Shown: positions 44,955 through 57,789, counted from the first letter of the stretch. The stretch is DNA of 64,000 nt from Leifsonia sp. fls2-241-R2A-40a (GCF_030209575.1 NZ_JARVRS010000001.1:3038001-3102000), one strand, 5' to 3'. Notes: a model not told the origin generated them from the sequence alone. Translations and numbers: made by a program.

Positions 44955-45478
44955 GCGCCCGTCCGGAGCTCGGAGGCCCGCCGGCCCTCGCCGTGGTCAC
45001 GGTCCCTGGATGGTCGCTGCGCGCGCTGTTCGCGGCGATCGCCCTCCCGCTCGTCCTGGTCGGCGTCCCGACCGGCGCATGGACCGGGATCGCGGCCATC
45101 CTCGTCGGCGTCGCCCTCTGGCGTCCCCGCTGGCTCACCGCGTGGGTGCTCCTGGGCGTGCTCGTGCTCTCGTCGCTGATCGAGCCGGGCGTCCTGACGG
45201 TGCGGCTGATCGCGCTGATCGCCGGAGTGCACGCCCTCCACGTCGTCGCCGCCTGGATGCTGGTCGTGCCCGTGACCGCGCGGGTGCAGCCCGCTGTGCT
45301 GCTGTCGTCCTTGCGCCGCTTCGTCCTGATCCAGCTCCCCGTGCAGGCCGCCGCTGCCGTGCTCCTCCTGGTCCGTGCCGGAGCAGGCGCTCCCGTGCTG
45401 GCGATCCCCGCCGGGCTGGCCCTCGCGGCGGTCGTCGGGATGCTCTTCCCCGCGCTCCTGCGTCGCCCGCCGCGCTGA
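44951..45478 (+). CDS. Hypothetical membrane protein, end of the MoxR cluster
   Basis: 175 residues, almost all hydrophobic, with about five helices ([65 protein letters not shown] and a C-terminal pair). No recognised domain. ATG overlaps the DUF58 stop. It closes the five-gene operon; uvrA follows after a gap with its own LexA box. Confidence 0.72.
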   Translation: MSARPELGGPPALAVVTVPGWSLRALFAAIALPLVLVGVPTGAWTGIAAILVGVALWRPRWLTAWVLLGVLVLSSLIEPGVLTVRLIALIAGVHALHVVAAWMLVVPVTARVQPAVLLSSLRRFVLIQLPVQAAAAVLLLVRAGAGAPVLAIPAGLALAAVVGMLFPALLRRPPR

Positions 45479-45556
45479 CTCCGTCCACTCGACGGGTAGC
45501 AATGTCGGTGGTCGCGCTTAGACTCGCGCCTGCATGGGTGAGCCGTGCCGCATCCG

Positions 45557-45562
45557 GTAGAA
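45557..45562 (+). promoter_or_regulatory. -10 (TAGAAT) for uvrA
   Basis: TAGAAT directly abuts the LexA box, about 90 bases before the uvrA start. A bound repressor would block it. Confidence 0.6.
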
Positions 45563-45578
45563 TCGAACACACGTTCGA
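45563..45578 (+). promoter_or_regulatory. LexA/SOS box upstream of uvrA
   Basis: TCGAACACACGTTCGA is a perfect 16-bp palindrome round four central bases and matches the actinobacterial LexA consensus TCGAAC-N4-GTTCGA. It directly follows the TAGAAT hexamer, in the expected place for repression. It implies SOS control of uvrA, and of uvrC if co-transcribed. Confidence 0.85.
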
Positions 45579-45648
45579 TCCCTCGGGCGGGATGCGCGGT
45601 GGGCGAACAGCCCCGATTTCACAGCACGGATGGCGGAGAATAGAGCGA

Positions 45649-48561
<2,913 letters not shown>

Positions 48562-48569
48562 GGCGCGCC

Positions 48570-50606
48570 GTGGCCGACACCGTCAGCTACCGGCCCAAGG
48601 CCGGCGAGATCCCGACGCAGCCGGGCGTGTACCGGTTCCGCGACAAGAACCGGCGCGTGCTCTACGTGGGCAAGGCGAAGAACCTGCGCGCCCGGCTGAG
48701 CAACTACTTCCAGCCGCTGCGGAGTCTGCACGAGCGCACCCGCCGGATGGTCACCACCGCCTCCAGCGTGGAGTGGACGGTCGTGGGCACCGAGTACGAG
48801 GCGCTTCAGCTCGAGTACACGTGGATCAAGGAGTTCAACCCGCCGTTCAACGTCAAGTTCCGCGACGACAAGACCTACCCGTACCTGGCGGTGACACTCG
48901 GCGACCGCATCCCGCGGGTCATGATCACGCGCAACCGCAACATGAAGGACGCGCGGTACTTCGGGCCGTACACGAAGGTCTGGGCCATCCGCGAGACGGT
49001 CGACCTCATGCTGAAGGCGTTCCCGATGCGGAGCTGCTCCGACGGCGTCTACCGCCGCGCGGAGCTCACCGGCCGCCCGTGCCTGCTCGGCGACATCGGC
49101 AAGTGCGCCGCCCCCTGCGTCGGCCGGATCACTCCCGAGGACCACAAGTCGCTCGCGATCGACTTCGCGTCGTTCATGGCCGGCAACGACACCGGCTACC
49201 TGCGCGACCTGAACGAGAAGATGCGTCAGGCCGCGAGCACGATGGACTACGAAGCGGCCGCTCGCCACCGCGATGCCATCCAGGCGCTGGAGGGCGCGCT
49301 CGGCAAGAGCGCGGTCGTGCTGACCGAGAACATCGACGCCGACGTCTTCGGCATCGCCCACGACGAGCTCGCCGCGGCCGTGCAGCAGTTCATCGTCCGC
49401 GGCGGCCGGGTGCGCGGTGTGCGCAGTTGGGTGGTCGACAAGGAGCTCGACATGGAGCTCGGCGAGCTGGTCGAGACCGTCGTCCAGAACGCCTATGACG
49501 GCCCCGACGCGCCGCCGCGCGAGATCCTCGTCCCCGAGCTGCCGGAGGACACCGCCGAGCTGGAGCAGTGGCTCACGCAACGCCGCCGGGAGACCCCGGA
49601 CCCGTCCGCCCCGCGCGGGCGGCACACCGGCCGGGTCGAGCTGCGGACCGCTCAGCGCGGCGAGAAGGCGGCCCTCGCGCAGACGGTCTCGATGAACGCC
49701 AAGAACGCGCTCATTCTCTACAAGACCCGGCGCAGCTCCGACTTCGTGGCGCGCTCCCAGGCGCTCAACGACATCCAGGACGCCCTGGGGATGAACGACG
49801 CCCCGCTGCGGATGGAGTGCTACGACGTGTCGCACCTGAGCGGCACGAACATCGTCGCCTCGATGGTGGTGTTCGAGGACGGCCTGCCCCGCAAGGACCA
49901 GTACCGCCGGTTCAGCATCCCGGAGTCCACCGACGACACCGAGTCGATCTACCAAGTGATCTCGCGTCGGCTGGCCTACCTGAAGGATGCGCCGGCCGCC
50001 ACCGCAGACCTCTCCGACGACGACCGGGCCGCCGAGGAGACCGCGCTCGACGCGGAGGGCGCCGAGGGGGCCGACGAGGTGGTCGAGGAGGCCGCCGAGC
50101 GCCGCCGTCGCAAGTTCTCGTACCCGCCGAACCTGCTGCTCGTCGACGGCGGTCAGCCCCAGGTGGCCGCGGCCAAGCGTGCGCTGGACGAGTCGGGCGT
50201 CACGGGCATCCAGCTCGCCGGCATCGCGAAGCGCCTGGAGGAGATCTGGCTGCCGGACTCCGACTTCCCCGTCATCCTGCCGCGCAACAGCGACGCACTG
50301 TTCCTGATCCAGCGCCTCCGCGACGAGGCGCACCGGTTCGCGATCACCTACCAGCGCGCACGCCGCAAGCGCGACATCGGCACGGTGCTGGGGGAGATCC
50401 CCGGCCTCGGCCCATCGCGCGTCAAAGAGCTGCTGAAGCACTTCGGCTCGGTCACCCAGCTGCGCAAGGCCACGCCCGAGCAGATCGCGGAGGTGCGGGG
50501 TGTCGGACCGACGCTCGCGACCGCGATCTTCGAGCGGCTCGCCGACAGCGGCAGGAGCGACAGTGCGGCCGAGGAGAGCGGGCGGGCGTCCGGGGTCAGT
50601 CGCTAG
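48570..50606 (+). CDS. uvrC: Excinuclease ABC subunit C
   Basis: Makes the 3' and 5' incisions of nucleotide excision repair. 678 residues. GIY-YIG domain at the start ([20 protein letters not shown]), a UvrB-contact UVR region ([19 protein letters not shown]), the RNase-H-like 5' nuclease region with [16 protein letters not shown] and [12 protein letters not shown], and C-terminal helix-hairpin-helix pairs ([29 protein letters not shown]). GTG start, 8 bases after uvrA, so probably under the same LexA box. Confidence 0.97.
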   Translation: MADTVSYRPKAGEIPTQPGVYRFRDKNRRVLYVGKAKNLRARLSNYFQPLRSLHERTRRMVTTASSVEWTVVGTEYEALQLEYTWIKEFNPPFNVKFRDDKTYPYLAVTLGDRIPRVMITRNRNMKDARYFGPYTKVWAIRETVDLMLKAFPMRSCSDGVYRRAELTGRPCLLGDIGKCAAPCVGRITPEDHKSLAIDFASFMAGNDTGYLRDLNEKMRQAASTMDYEAAARHRDAIQALEGALGKSAVVLTENIDADVFGIAHDELAAAVQQFIVRGGRVRGVRSWVVDKELDMELGELVETVVQNAYDGPDAPPREILVPELPEDTAELEQWLTQRRRETPDPSAPRGRHTGRVELRTAQRGEKAALAQTVSMNAKNALILYKTRRSSDFVARSQALNDIQDALGMNDAPLRMECYDVSHLSGTNIVASMVVFEDGLPRKDQYRRFSIPESTDDTESIYQVISRRLAYLKDAPAATADLSDDDRAAEETALDAEGAEGADEVVEEAAERRRRKFSYPPNLLLVDGGQPQVAAAKRALDESGVTGIQLAGIAKRLEEIWLPDSDFPVILPRNSDALFLIQRLRDEAHRFAITYQRARRKRDIGTVLGEIPGLGPSRVKELLKHFGSVTQLRKATPEQIAEVRGVGPTLATAIFERLADSGRSDSAAEESGRASGVSR

Positions 50607-50640
50607 GCTGGAGGGACACCGACACGGAGGAGACCGGACG

Positions 50641-51534
50641 ATGGCCACCGACGACGACACTGTCGCAAGCGGGCAGCAACAGGAAGTCCTCATCGTCACC
50701 GGGATGTCGGGCGCAGGCCGTTCCACGGTCGCCAACGCGCTGGAGGATCTCGACTGGTACGTCGTCGACAACCTCCCGCCGCAGATGCTGCGCCCGCTGA
50801 TCGAGCTCGCCAACCGGGCGGAGTCGGGGCTCCCGCGCATCGCTGCGGTCGTCGACGTCCGCGGGCGGAACTTCTTCGTCGATCTGCGCGAGATGATCCA
50901 GAGCCTGCGCGAGGGCACCAAGGTCCGCGTGCTCTTCCTGGAGGCGTCGGATGCGGTGCTCGTGCGCCGATTCGAGCAGGTGCGCCGGCCGCACCCGCTG
51001 CAGGGGGACGGGACGATCCTCGACGGCATCTCCGCCGAGCGGGCGCGACTGCGCGAGATCCGCGAGGCGAGCGACATCATCGTCGACACCACCGACCTCA
51101 ACATCCACCAGCTGGCGACGAACATCACCGACACCTTCGCCGCCGAGGACGCGGCGGACGTGCAGGTCACCGTGATGAGCTTCGGCTTCAAGTACGGCCT
51201 GCCCGCCGACGCCGACCTGGTCGCCGACGCACGGTTCCTGCCGAACCCGTTCTGGAACCCGGAACTTCGGCCGCACACCGGCCTCGAGGAGGTCGTGCGC
51301 GACTTCGTTCTGGAGCAGGACGGCGCCACCGAGTTCATCCAGGCTTACGTCGCTGCGCTCCGCCCGATCATGGCGGGCTACGGGCGCGAGAACAAACGTC
51401 ACGCGCTGATCGCGATAGGCTGCACTGGCGGAAAGCACCGGTCCGTCGCGATTGCGGAAGAGCTCGCGGCGCGGTTGCGCAGTTTCCCCGGTCTGTCGGT
51501 CAACACCAAGCACCGAGACCTCGGCCGAGAATGA
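50641..51534 (+). CDS. rapZ: RapZ/YvcJ-family nucleotide-binding protein
   Basis: 297 residues. N-terminal P-loop domain with GMSGAGRSTVANALEDL at about 21-37; the Walker A Lys is replaced by Arg, as in mycobacterial Rv1421. DNLPP and RFEQVRRPHPL are family motifs. The C-terminal domain carries SFGFKYGLPADADL and GCTGGKHRSV, the part that binds RNA in E. coli RapZ. In actinobacteria its exact role is unsettled. The yvcK-type gene that often follows is missing here; whiA comes next. Confidence 0.93.
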   Translation: MATDDDTVASGQQQEVLIVTGMSGAGRSTVANALEDLDWYVVDNLPPQMLRPLIELANRAESGLPRIAAVVDVRGRNFFVDLREMIQSLREGTKVRVLFLEASDAVLVRRFEQVRRPHPLQGDGTILDGISAERARLREIREASDIIVDTTDLNIHQLATNITDTFAAEDAADVQVTVMSFGFKYGLPADADLVADARFLPNPFWNPELRPHTGLEEVVRDFVLEQDGATEFIQAYVAALRPIMAGYGRENKRHALIAIGCTGGKHRSVAIAEELAARLRSFPGLSVNTKHRDLGRE

Positions 51535-51593
51535 ATGATTCCGGCCGTCACATCCACGGCACCACCCCCGCCTTGAGACAGTAAGGAATCCGA

Positions 51594-52574
51594 TTGGCTC
51601 TCACCTCCGACGTCAAGGACGAGCTCACGAAGGTCGAGGTCAGCAAGACCACGGTTCGGGCGGCTGAACTGGCCACGATCCTCCGGTTCTCCGGCGGTCT
51701 GCACCTCATCGGCGGCCGGATCGCGGTGGAGAGCGAGCTCGACACCCCGGAGCTCGCGCGGCGCGTCCGCAAAGACCTCGCGGAGCTGTACGGCGTCCGC
51801 AGCGAGGTCTCCGTCATCTCAGCGTCGGGCGTCCGGCGCAGCAGCCAGTACCTCGTGCGCGTGCTCGACGGCGGCGAGACCCTCGCGCGGCAGACCGGCC
51901 TGTTGGATGCGCGCCGCCGGCCGATCCGCGGCCTCCCGAACCGCCTGACCACGGGCTCCCGCGACGAGCTCGCCGCCGTCTGGCGGGGAGCCTTCCTGGC
52001 GCAGGGCTCGCTCACCGACCCCGGCCGCTCGGCCGCCCTCGAAGTCACCTGCCCCGGCAACGAGGCCGCGATGGCGCTGGTCGGCGCAGCAGGTCGCATC
52101 GGCATCTCCGCCAAGGCGCGCGAGGTCCGCGGCGTGCACCGCGTCGTCATCCGCGACGGGGATGCGATCAGCGCCATGCTCGTCGCCATGGGCGCCGCGC
52201 AGACCGTCGCGAACTGGGAGGAGCTCCGCCAGCGCCGCGAGGTGCGCGCCAACGCCAACCGCCTGGTCAACTTCGACGACGCGAACCTGCGCCGGTCCGC
52301 GCAGGCCGCCGTCGCCGCGTGCGCCCGCGTCGAGCGGGCCCTCGAGATCCTCGGCCCCGACGTCCCGAAGCACCTGCGCTACGCGGGCGAGCTGCGGCTC
52401 GCGCACCGCGACTCCAGTCTCGACGAGCTCGGCCACCACGCCGACCCGCCGATGACCAAGGATGCCGTGGCCGGGCGCATCCGCCGCCTGCTCGCGATGG
52501 CCGACAAGCGGGCGAGCGATCTGGGCATCCCCGGCACCGAGGCGAGCCTCCCCGCCGATCTCGACGAGGTGTAG
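51594..52574 (+). CDS. whiA: DNA-binding protein WhiA
   Basis: 326 residues. The N-terminal half resembles LAGLIDADG homing-endonuclease domains ([32 protein letters not shown]); the C-terminal half is a helix-turn-helix ([20 protein letters not shown]). In Streptomyces WhiA controls sporulation and division with WhiB; in non-sporulating relatives it affects division and chromosome segregation. TTG start with AAGGAATC upstream, fixed by the conserved [12 protein letters not shown]-terminus. Confidence 0.95.
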   Translation: MALTSDVKDELTKVEVSKTTVRAAELATILRFSGGLHLIGGRIAVESELDTPELARRVRKDLAELYGVRSEVSVISASGVRRSSQYLVRVLDGGETLARQTGLLDARRRPIRGLPNRLTTGSRDELAAVWRGAFLAQGSLTDPGRSAALEVTCPGNEAAMALVGAAGRIGISAKAREVRGVHRVVIRDGDAISAMLVAMGAAQTVANWEELRQRREVRANANRLVNFDDANLRRSAQAAVAACARVERALEILGPDVPKHLRYAGELRLAHRDSSLDELGHHADPPMTKDAVAGRIRRLLAMADKRASDLGIPGTEASLPADLDEV

Positions 52575-52606
52575 CTTTCGCGGTGTACGTTTCGTTGGGG
52601 ACTTGT

Positions 52607-52631
52607 GGCCGCCAGGAAGCATCCGGCGGCC
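52607..52631 (+). terminator. Hairpin after whiA
   Basis: GGCCGCC / GGCGGCC, 7-bp arms with an 11-base loop that can pair two further GG/CC bases. No T-run. Lies in the whiA-sodA gap and may terminate whiA or structure the sodA leader. Confidence 0.5.
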
Positions 52632-52694
52632 GCTCGGGTTGCTCTCAGTGACTCGAGAAGTCGCTCGAATCACAACAAACAGTGGAGATGAGTA

Positions 52695-53321
52695 ATGGCT
52701 GACTACACGCTGCCGGACCTTCCGTACGACTACTCGGCCCTGGAGCCGAACATCAGCGGCCGGATCATGGAACTGCACCACGACAAGCACCACAAGACCT
52801 ACGTGGACGGTGCCAACACCGCTCTCGCGAAGCTGGCCGAGGCCCGCGACGCGGACGACCTCGCGAACGTCAACAAGCTCCAGAAGGACCTGGCGTTCAA
52901 CCTCGCCGGTCACGTGAACCACACGGTGTTCTGGAACAACCTCTCCCCGGACGGCGGCGACAAGCCGGTCGGCGAGCTGGCCGCGGCCATCGACGAGTTC
53001 TTCGGCTCGTACGACAAGTTCCGCGCCCACTTCACGGCGTCGGCGCTCGGCATCCAGGGCTCCGGCTGGTCGATCCTCGCGTGGGACTCGCTCGGCCAGA
53101 AGCTCATCATCGAGCAGCTCTACGACCACCAGGGCAACCTCGCCGCGGCGACCGTCCCGCTGCTCATGCTCGACATGTGGGAGCACGCCTTCTACCTCGA
53201 CTACGTCAACGTGAAGGCCGACTACGTCAAGGCGTTCTGGAACATCACGAACTGGTCCGACGTCAACGACCGCTTCCTCCGGGCGCGCGAGAAGACCGCT
53301 GGTCTGCTGCTACTGTCGTAG
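52695..53321 (+). CDS. sodA: Superoxide dismutase (Mn/Fe)
   Basis: Converts superoxide to oxygen and peroxide. 208 residues, cytoplasmic. Metal ligands: His in [13 protein letters not shown], His in HVNHTVFW, and Asp/His in [12 protein letters not shown]. The central [13 protein letters not shown] with Gly-rich and Gln features favours the manganese type. GGAGATG upstream of the ATG. It has its own terminator, so it is probably expressed separately from gap. Confidence 0.96.
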   Translation: MADYTLPDLPYDYSALEPNISGRIMELHHDKHHKTYVDGANTALAKLAEARDADDLANVNKLQKDLAFNLAGHVNHTVFWNNLSPDGGDKPVGELAAAIDEFFGSYDKFRAHFTASALGIQGSGWSILAWDSLGQKLIIEQLYDHQGNLAAATVPLLMLDMWEHAFYLDYVNVKADYVKAFWNITNWSDVNDRFLRAREKTAGLLLLS

Positions 53322-53329
53322 GCGGGTGG

Positions 53330-53358
53330 GCGTCCCGGGAGGGAGCCTCCCGGGACGC
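53330..53358 (+). terminator. Terminator after sodA
   Basis: Perfect 13-bp stem GCGTCCCGGGAGG / CCTCCCGGGACGC with a 3-base loop, 8 bases after the sodA stop; no T-run, as is common for high-GC terminators. Confidence 0.75.
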
Positions 53359-53413
53359 CGCCGTCCGCACACAACACCTGTACAAAGCGCGCCGTCCGGC
53401 GCCCATCGAGTAA

Positions 53414-54430
<1,017 letters not shown>

Positions 54431-54444
54431 GCCCCGGAACCGAC

Positions 54445-55662
54445 GTGACGCTCCGCACTCTCGACTCACTCGGTTCGCTCGCCGGCAAGCGCGTCGTCGT
54501 CCGCTGTGATCTGAACGTGCCCCTCGAGGGCTCGACGATCACGGACGACGGCCGCGTGCGGGCGTCGATCCCCACCCTGAACGCCCTCATCCAGCAGGGC
54601 GCCAAGGTGGTCGTCATCTCCCACCTCGGTCGCCCCGACGGCGCACCGGATGCCAAGTACAGCCTGGCGCCGGTCGCCCAGCGGCTGTCGCAGCTCCTCG
54701 CCAAGCCCGTCACGTTCGCAAGCGACACCGTCGGCGGCGCCGCGAAGGAGGCGGTCGACGGTCTGGACGACGGCGACGTCGCCCTGCTGGAGAACCTCCG
54801 GTTCAACGCGGGGGAGACCTCCAAGGACGAAGCGGAGCGGAAGGCGTTCGCCGAGAAGCTGGCGGCCTTCGGCGACGCGTTCGTCTCCGACGGCTTCGGC
54901 GTCGTGCACCGCAAGCAGGCGAGCGTGTACGAGCTCGCCCAGCTGCTCCCGAGCGCCGCGGGCACGCTGATCCAGGCGGAGCTCGAGGTGCTCGACCGGC
55001 TGACCGAGAACCCGGAGCGCCCCTACGTGGTCGTGCTCGGCGGTTCGAAGGTCTCCGACAAGCTGGGCGTCATCGGGCATCTGCTGCCCAAGGTGAACGC
55101 GCTGCTCATCGGCGGCGGGATGCTGTTCACCTTCCTGGCCGCCAAGGGCCTGAAGGTCGGCTCCAGCCTGCTCGAGGCCGACCAGATCGACACCGTGAAG
55201 GGCTACCTGGCGAAGGCCGAGGAGCTCGGGGTCGAGCTGGTGCTCCCGCGTGACGTCGTGGTGGCCTCGAAGTTCGGTGCCGACGCGGAGCACGTGGTGC
55301 GTCCGATCGACGGCATCGAGAACACCGACTGGGCCGACAAGGGCCTCGGGCTCGACATCGGACCGGAGACGGCCGAGCTGTTCTCCGAGTACGTCCGCGG
55401 CGGGCACACGGTCTTCTGGAACGGTCCGATGGGCGTCTTCGAGCTGGCGCCGTTCGCGGCCGGCACGAAGGCCGTCGCGCAGGCGCTGACCGAGGTCGAC
55501 GGCCTGAGCGTCGTCGGCGGCGGCGACTCCGCAGCGGCCGTGCGTGCCCTCGGCTTCACCGACGATCAGTTCGGTCACATCTCGACGGGCGGAGGCGCAA
55601 GCCTCGAGTTCCTCGAAGGCAAGCGTCTTCCCGGTCTGGAGGTCCTCGGATGGCAGCAGTGA
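54445..55662 (+). CDS. pgk: Phosphoglycerate kinase
   Basis: Transfers the acyl phosphate of 1,3-bisphosphoglycerate to ADP. 405 residues. N-terminal substrate residues in VVVRCDLNVPL and ISHLGRPDG; LLENLRFNAGE; nucleotide site VVVLGGSKVSDK and FWNGPMGVFE, then GGGDSAAAV near the C-terminus. GTG start 14 bases after gap; overlaps tpiA by 13 bases. Confidence 0.97.
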   Translation: MTLRTLDSLGSLAGKRVVVRCDLNVPLEGSTITDDGRVRASIPTLNALIQQGAKVVVISHLGRPDGAPDAKYSLAPVAQRLSQLLAKPVTFASDTVGGAAKEAVDGLDDGDVALLENLRFNAGETSKDEAERKAFAEKLAAFGDAFVSDGFGVVHRKQASVYELAQLLPSAAGTLIQAELEVLDRLTENPERPYVVVLGGSKVSDKLGVIGHLLPKVNALLIGGGMLFTFLAAKGLKVGSSLLEADQIDTVKGYLAKAEELGVELVLPRDVVVASKFGADAEHVVRPIDGIENTDWADKGLGLDIGPETAELFSEYVRGGHTVFWNGPMGVFELAPFAAGTKAVAQALTEVDGLSVVGGGDSAAAVRALGFTDDQFGHISTGGGASLEFLEGKRLPGLEVLGWQQ

Positions 55663-56453
55663 ACCCCTCGGTGCGGCGCGTGCCGCTCATCGCCGGCAAC
55701 TGGAAGATGAACCTGGACCACCTCCAGGCGATCGCCTTCGTGCAGAAGCTGGCGTGGACGCTGAAGGATGCGGGTCACGACTACTCCGCGGTCGAGGTGG
55801 CGGTCTTCCCGCCGTTCACCGACCTGCGGAGCGTGCAGACGCTGATCTCGGCCGACAAGCTCCCGCTCGCCTTCGGCGGCCAGGACGTCTCCGAGCACGA
55901 GTCCGGCGCCTACACCGGTGAGATCTCGGCAGCGTTCCTCGCGGCGCTCGAGTCGCGCTACGTGATCATCGGGCACTCGGAGCGGCGCACGCTCCACAAC
56001 GAGACCGACGAGCAGGTGGCCGGCAAGGTGGCCGCTTCGCTCACGCACAACATCGCGCCGATCATCTGCGTCGGCGAGACGGCGGAAGACCTCGAGACGC
56101 ACGGTGCGAGCGCCGTCCCGGTCGCGCAGCTGCGTGCGGCGCTGTCCCGGGTCGACTCGGCTGCCGACTTCGTCGTGGCCTACGAGCCGGTCTGGGCGAT
56201 CGGCTCCGGCCAGGCGGCGACGCCGGAGCAGGCGGAGCAGGTCGCGGCGGCGCTGCGTGCGGTGATCGCCGAGGCGCTCGGAGACGACGTGGCCGCCAAG
56301 ACGCGCATCCTGTACGGCGGATCGGTGAAGTCGGGCAACATCGCCGGCTTCATGCGCGAGCCCAATGTGGATGGCGCCCTGGTCGGAGGGGCGAGCCTCG
56401 ACGTGAACGAGTTCGCCGCCATCGTCCGGTATCAGAAGCACGTCGGTCTCTGA
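55650..56453 (+). CDS. tpiA: Triose-phosphate isomerase
   Basis: Interconverts dihydroxyacetone phosphate and glyceraldehyde-3-P. 267 residues. Catalytic Lys in AGNWKMN, His in IIGHSERR, Glu in VVAYEPVWAIGSG, and phosphate loop LYGGSVKSGN. ATG at 55650 has GGAGG seven bases upstream inside the pgk end; GTG 55671 is an unlikely alternative. Confidence 0.97.
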   Translation: MAAVNPSVRRVPLIAGNWKMNLDHLQAIAFVQKLAWTLKDAGHDYSAVEVAVFPPFTDLRSVQTLISADKLPLAFGGQDVSEHESGAYTGEISAAFLAALESRYVIIGHSERRTLHNETDEQVAGKVAASLTHNIAPIICVGETAEDLETHGASAVPVAQLRAALSRVDSAADFVVAYEPVWAIGSGQAATPEQAEQVAAALRAVIAEALGDDVAAKTRILYGGSVKSGNIAGFMREPNVDGALVGGASLDVNEFAAIVRYQKHVGL

Positions 56454-56467
56454 CCGTCGCCGCAAGT

Positions 56468-56473
56468 TATACT
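56468..56473 (+). promoter_or_regulatory. -10 (TATACT) for secG
   Basis: TATACT fits TANNNT closely, in the AT-richer gap after tpiA, 54 bases before the secG GTG. Confidence 0.55.
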
Positions 56474-56488
56474 GGTCGTTGGTCTTAC

Positions 56489-56506
56489 CCGGGTATTTCT
56501 ACCCGG
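56489..56506 (+). promoter_or_regulatory. Hairpin in the secG leader
   Basis: CCGGGTA / TACCCGG perfect 7-bp stem with TTTC loop, about 10 bases before the ribosome site GAAAGG. It could modulate translation or protect the RNA; no known element recognised. Confidence 0.45.
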
Positions 56507-56527
56507 ATGCTTCCCGAAAGGTTCCCC

Positions 56528-56773
56528 GTGCTGATTCTCCAGGTCGTCCTGCAGGTGCTGCTGGGCATCACCAGCCTGCTGCTGACGCTGCTCATCCTGC
56601 TGCACAAGGGTCGCGGTGGCGGTCTGTCCGACATGTTCGGCGGCGGCGTGACCTCGAACCTCGGTGCGTCCGGTGTGGCCGAGCGCAACCTCAACCGCAT
56701 CACGGTGATCCTCGGCCTGATCTGGATCACCTGCATCGTGGTCCTCGGCCTGATCACCAAATTCAGCGCGTAA
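56528..56773 (+). CDS. secG: Preprotein translocase subunit SecG
   Basis: 81-residue component of the SecYEG channel. Two helices (VLILQVVLQVLLGITSLLLTLLILL and ITVILGLIWITCIVVLGLI) flank the Gly-rich cytoplasmic loop HKGRGGGLSDMFGGGV, the SecG hallmark. GTG start at the family's N-terminus, with GAAAGG nine bases upstream. tpiA-secG-rbpA order is common in actinobacteria. Confidence 0.93.
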   Translation: MLILQVVLQVLLGITSLLLTLLILLHKGRGGGLSDMFGGGVTSNLGASGVAERNLNRITVILGLIWITCIVVLGLITKFSA

Positions 56774-56799
56774 GCGCTCACTGAAGAAGGAGAGACTCC

Positions 56800-57165
56800 G
56801 TGGCTTCCGGAGGCAGTGCAATTCGTGGCTCGCGCGTCGGCGCGGGTCCCATGGGTGAGCAGGACCGCGGCTTCCACGCGGATCGTGTCGCGGTCTCGTA
56901 CTGGGACGCGCTCGGCAACGAGACCGTCCGGTACTTCGCGGCGAACCTCCCGGAGGAGGAGATCCCCGACGTCATCGACTCGCCGTCGTCCGGTCTCCCG
57001 GCCGGCCGCGACAAGGAGAACCCGCCGTCGGTGGCGAAGACCGAGCCGTACAAGACGCACCTCGCCTACGTGAAGGAGCGCCGCAGCGAGGAGGAGGCGG
57101 AGCAGCTGCTCGAAGACGCCCTCAACCAGCTGCGCGCCCGCCGGGGTCGCCCGACCAGCAACTAG
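56800..57165 (+). CDS. rbpA: RNA polymerase-binding protein RbpA
   Basis: Actinobacterial factor that binds sigma and the RNA polymerase beta' subunit and stabilises the open complex. 121 residues. Recognised by GSAIRGSRVGAGPMGE (basic linker and sigma contacts), VAVSYWDALGNETVRYFAA, LPAGRDKENPP, and the C-terminal YKTHLAYVKERRSEEEAEQLL. The four cysteines that bind zinc in Streptomyces RbpA are all missing; the protein has no Cys at all, as in the zinc-free subgroup. GTG start with AAGGAG. Confidence 0.94.
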   Translation: MASGGSAIRGSRVGAGPMGEQDRGFHADRVAVSYWDALGNETVRYFAANLPEEEIPDVIDSPSSGLPAGRDKENPPSVAKTEPYKTHLAYVKERRSEEEAEQLLEDALNQLRARRGRPTSN

Positions 57166-57173
57166 CTTTCCTG

Positions 57174-57207
57174 CGAAGGCCGTCCACCGTCCGGTGGGCG
57201 GCCTTCG
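57174..57207 (+). terminator. Terminator after rbpA
   Basis: 15-bp stem CGAAGGCCGTCCACC / GGTGGGCGGCCTTCG with one G-U pair, loop GTCC; 8 bases after the rbpA stop. Confidence 0.85.
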
Positions 57208-57246
57208 TCGTATCTGGCCGCCTGCAACGCACGCCCGGGCGCGGGC

Positions 57247-57299
57247 ATTCGTGACGAATCCGTGCCATTCGTGACGAATCGGCGGGATTCGTCACGAAT
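57247..57299. repeat. Three phased 13-bp palindromes upstream of a small gene
   Basis: ATTCGTGACGAAT at 57247-57259 and 57267-57279, and ATTCGTCACGAAT at 57287-57299: exactly 20-bp period with unrelated 7-base spacers, as at 29753-29805. The third copy overlaps the -35 position of the TAGACT promoter at 57310, so here the array could be an operator. Confidence 0.9.
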
Positions 57300-57309
57300 C
57301 GTCTGGGGC

Positions 57310-57315
57310 TAGACT
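57310..57315 (+). promoter_or_regulatory. -10 (TAGACT) for the 143-aa gene
   Basis: TAGACT lies 24 bases before an ATG that has a strong AGGAGGTGG ribosome site. A 17-base spacer would place the -35 inside the third palindrome (57287-57292). Confidence 0.6.
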
Positions 57316-57339
57316 GCGTGTCACAGCAGGAGGTGGCGC

Positions 57340-57771
57340 ATGCGCGGATCCGCGGACGGTCGGGTTCCCGCCCCTCGTGCCCTCGGGGACGTGGTCGGAC
57401 GGCTCAGCCTCGCGGCCCTCCTGGACGAGGCCGTCGATCGTGCCGAGCAGGCCGAGGCCCTGCTCACCTGTCATGAGGACGGCGAACCGTTGGGGAGCGG
57501 CGAGGCAAGGCGGTGTCTGCGGCTCCGGGTGGCGTTCGCGGAGCTGCAGCGCTGGGTCGACGAGCTCGACCTCGGAGGCGCCGAGGCGGACATCCGGGAT
57601 GAGACGTCGCGGCTTCTCGCCTTCTACCTGCACCTGCTGACGCACGCCTTCGAGCGCGACATCGGCCCTGCCGGACGCGACCGGCTCGCCATCCGCAGCC
57701 GCGGGCCCATGACCGGCGCTCCGGCCACCCGTCTCGCCACGTTGCGCGAGCGCATCCGCGCCGCCGCCTGA
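57340..57771 (+). CDS. Hypothetical protein under a palindrome array
   Basis: 143 residues, mostly helical and charged, no signal or membrane helix. Segments: LAALLDEAVDRAEQAEALLTCHEDGE, CLRLRVAFAELQRWVDELDL, RLLAFYLHLLTHAFERDIG. I recognise no domain. It is real to judge from the AGGAGGTGG site six bases before the ATG, a promoter and a terminator. It lies alone between rbpA and the convergent pentose-phosphate operon. The upstream palindromes suggest tight control. Confidence 0.7.
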   Translation: MRGSADGRVPAPRALGDVVGRLSLAALLDEAVDRAEQAEALLTCHEDGEPLGSGEARRCLRLRVAFAELQRWVDELDLGGAEADIRDETSRLLAFYLHLLTHAFERDIGPAGRDRLAIRSRGPMTGAPATRLATLRERIRAAA

Positions 57772-57789
57772 CCCCGCCAGTGGAGATGA

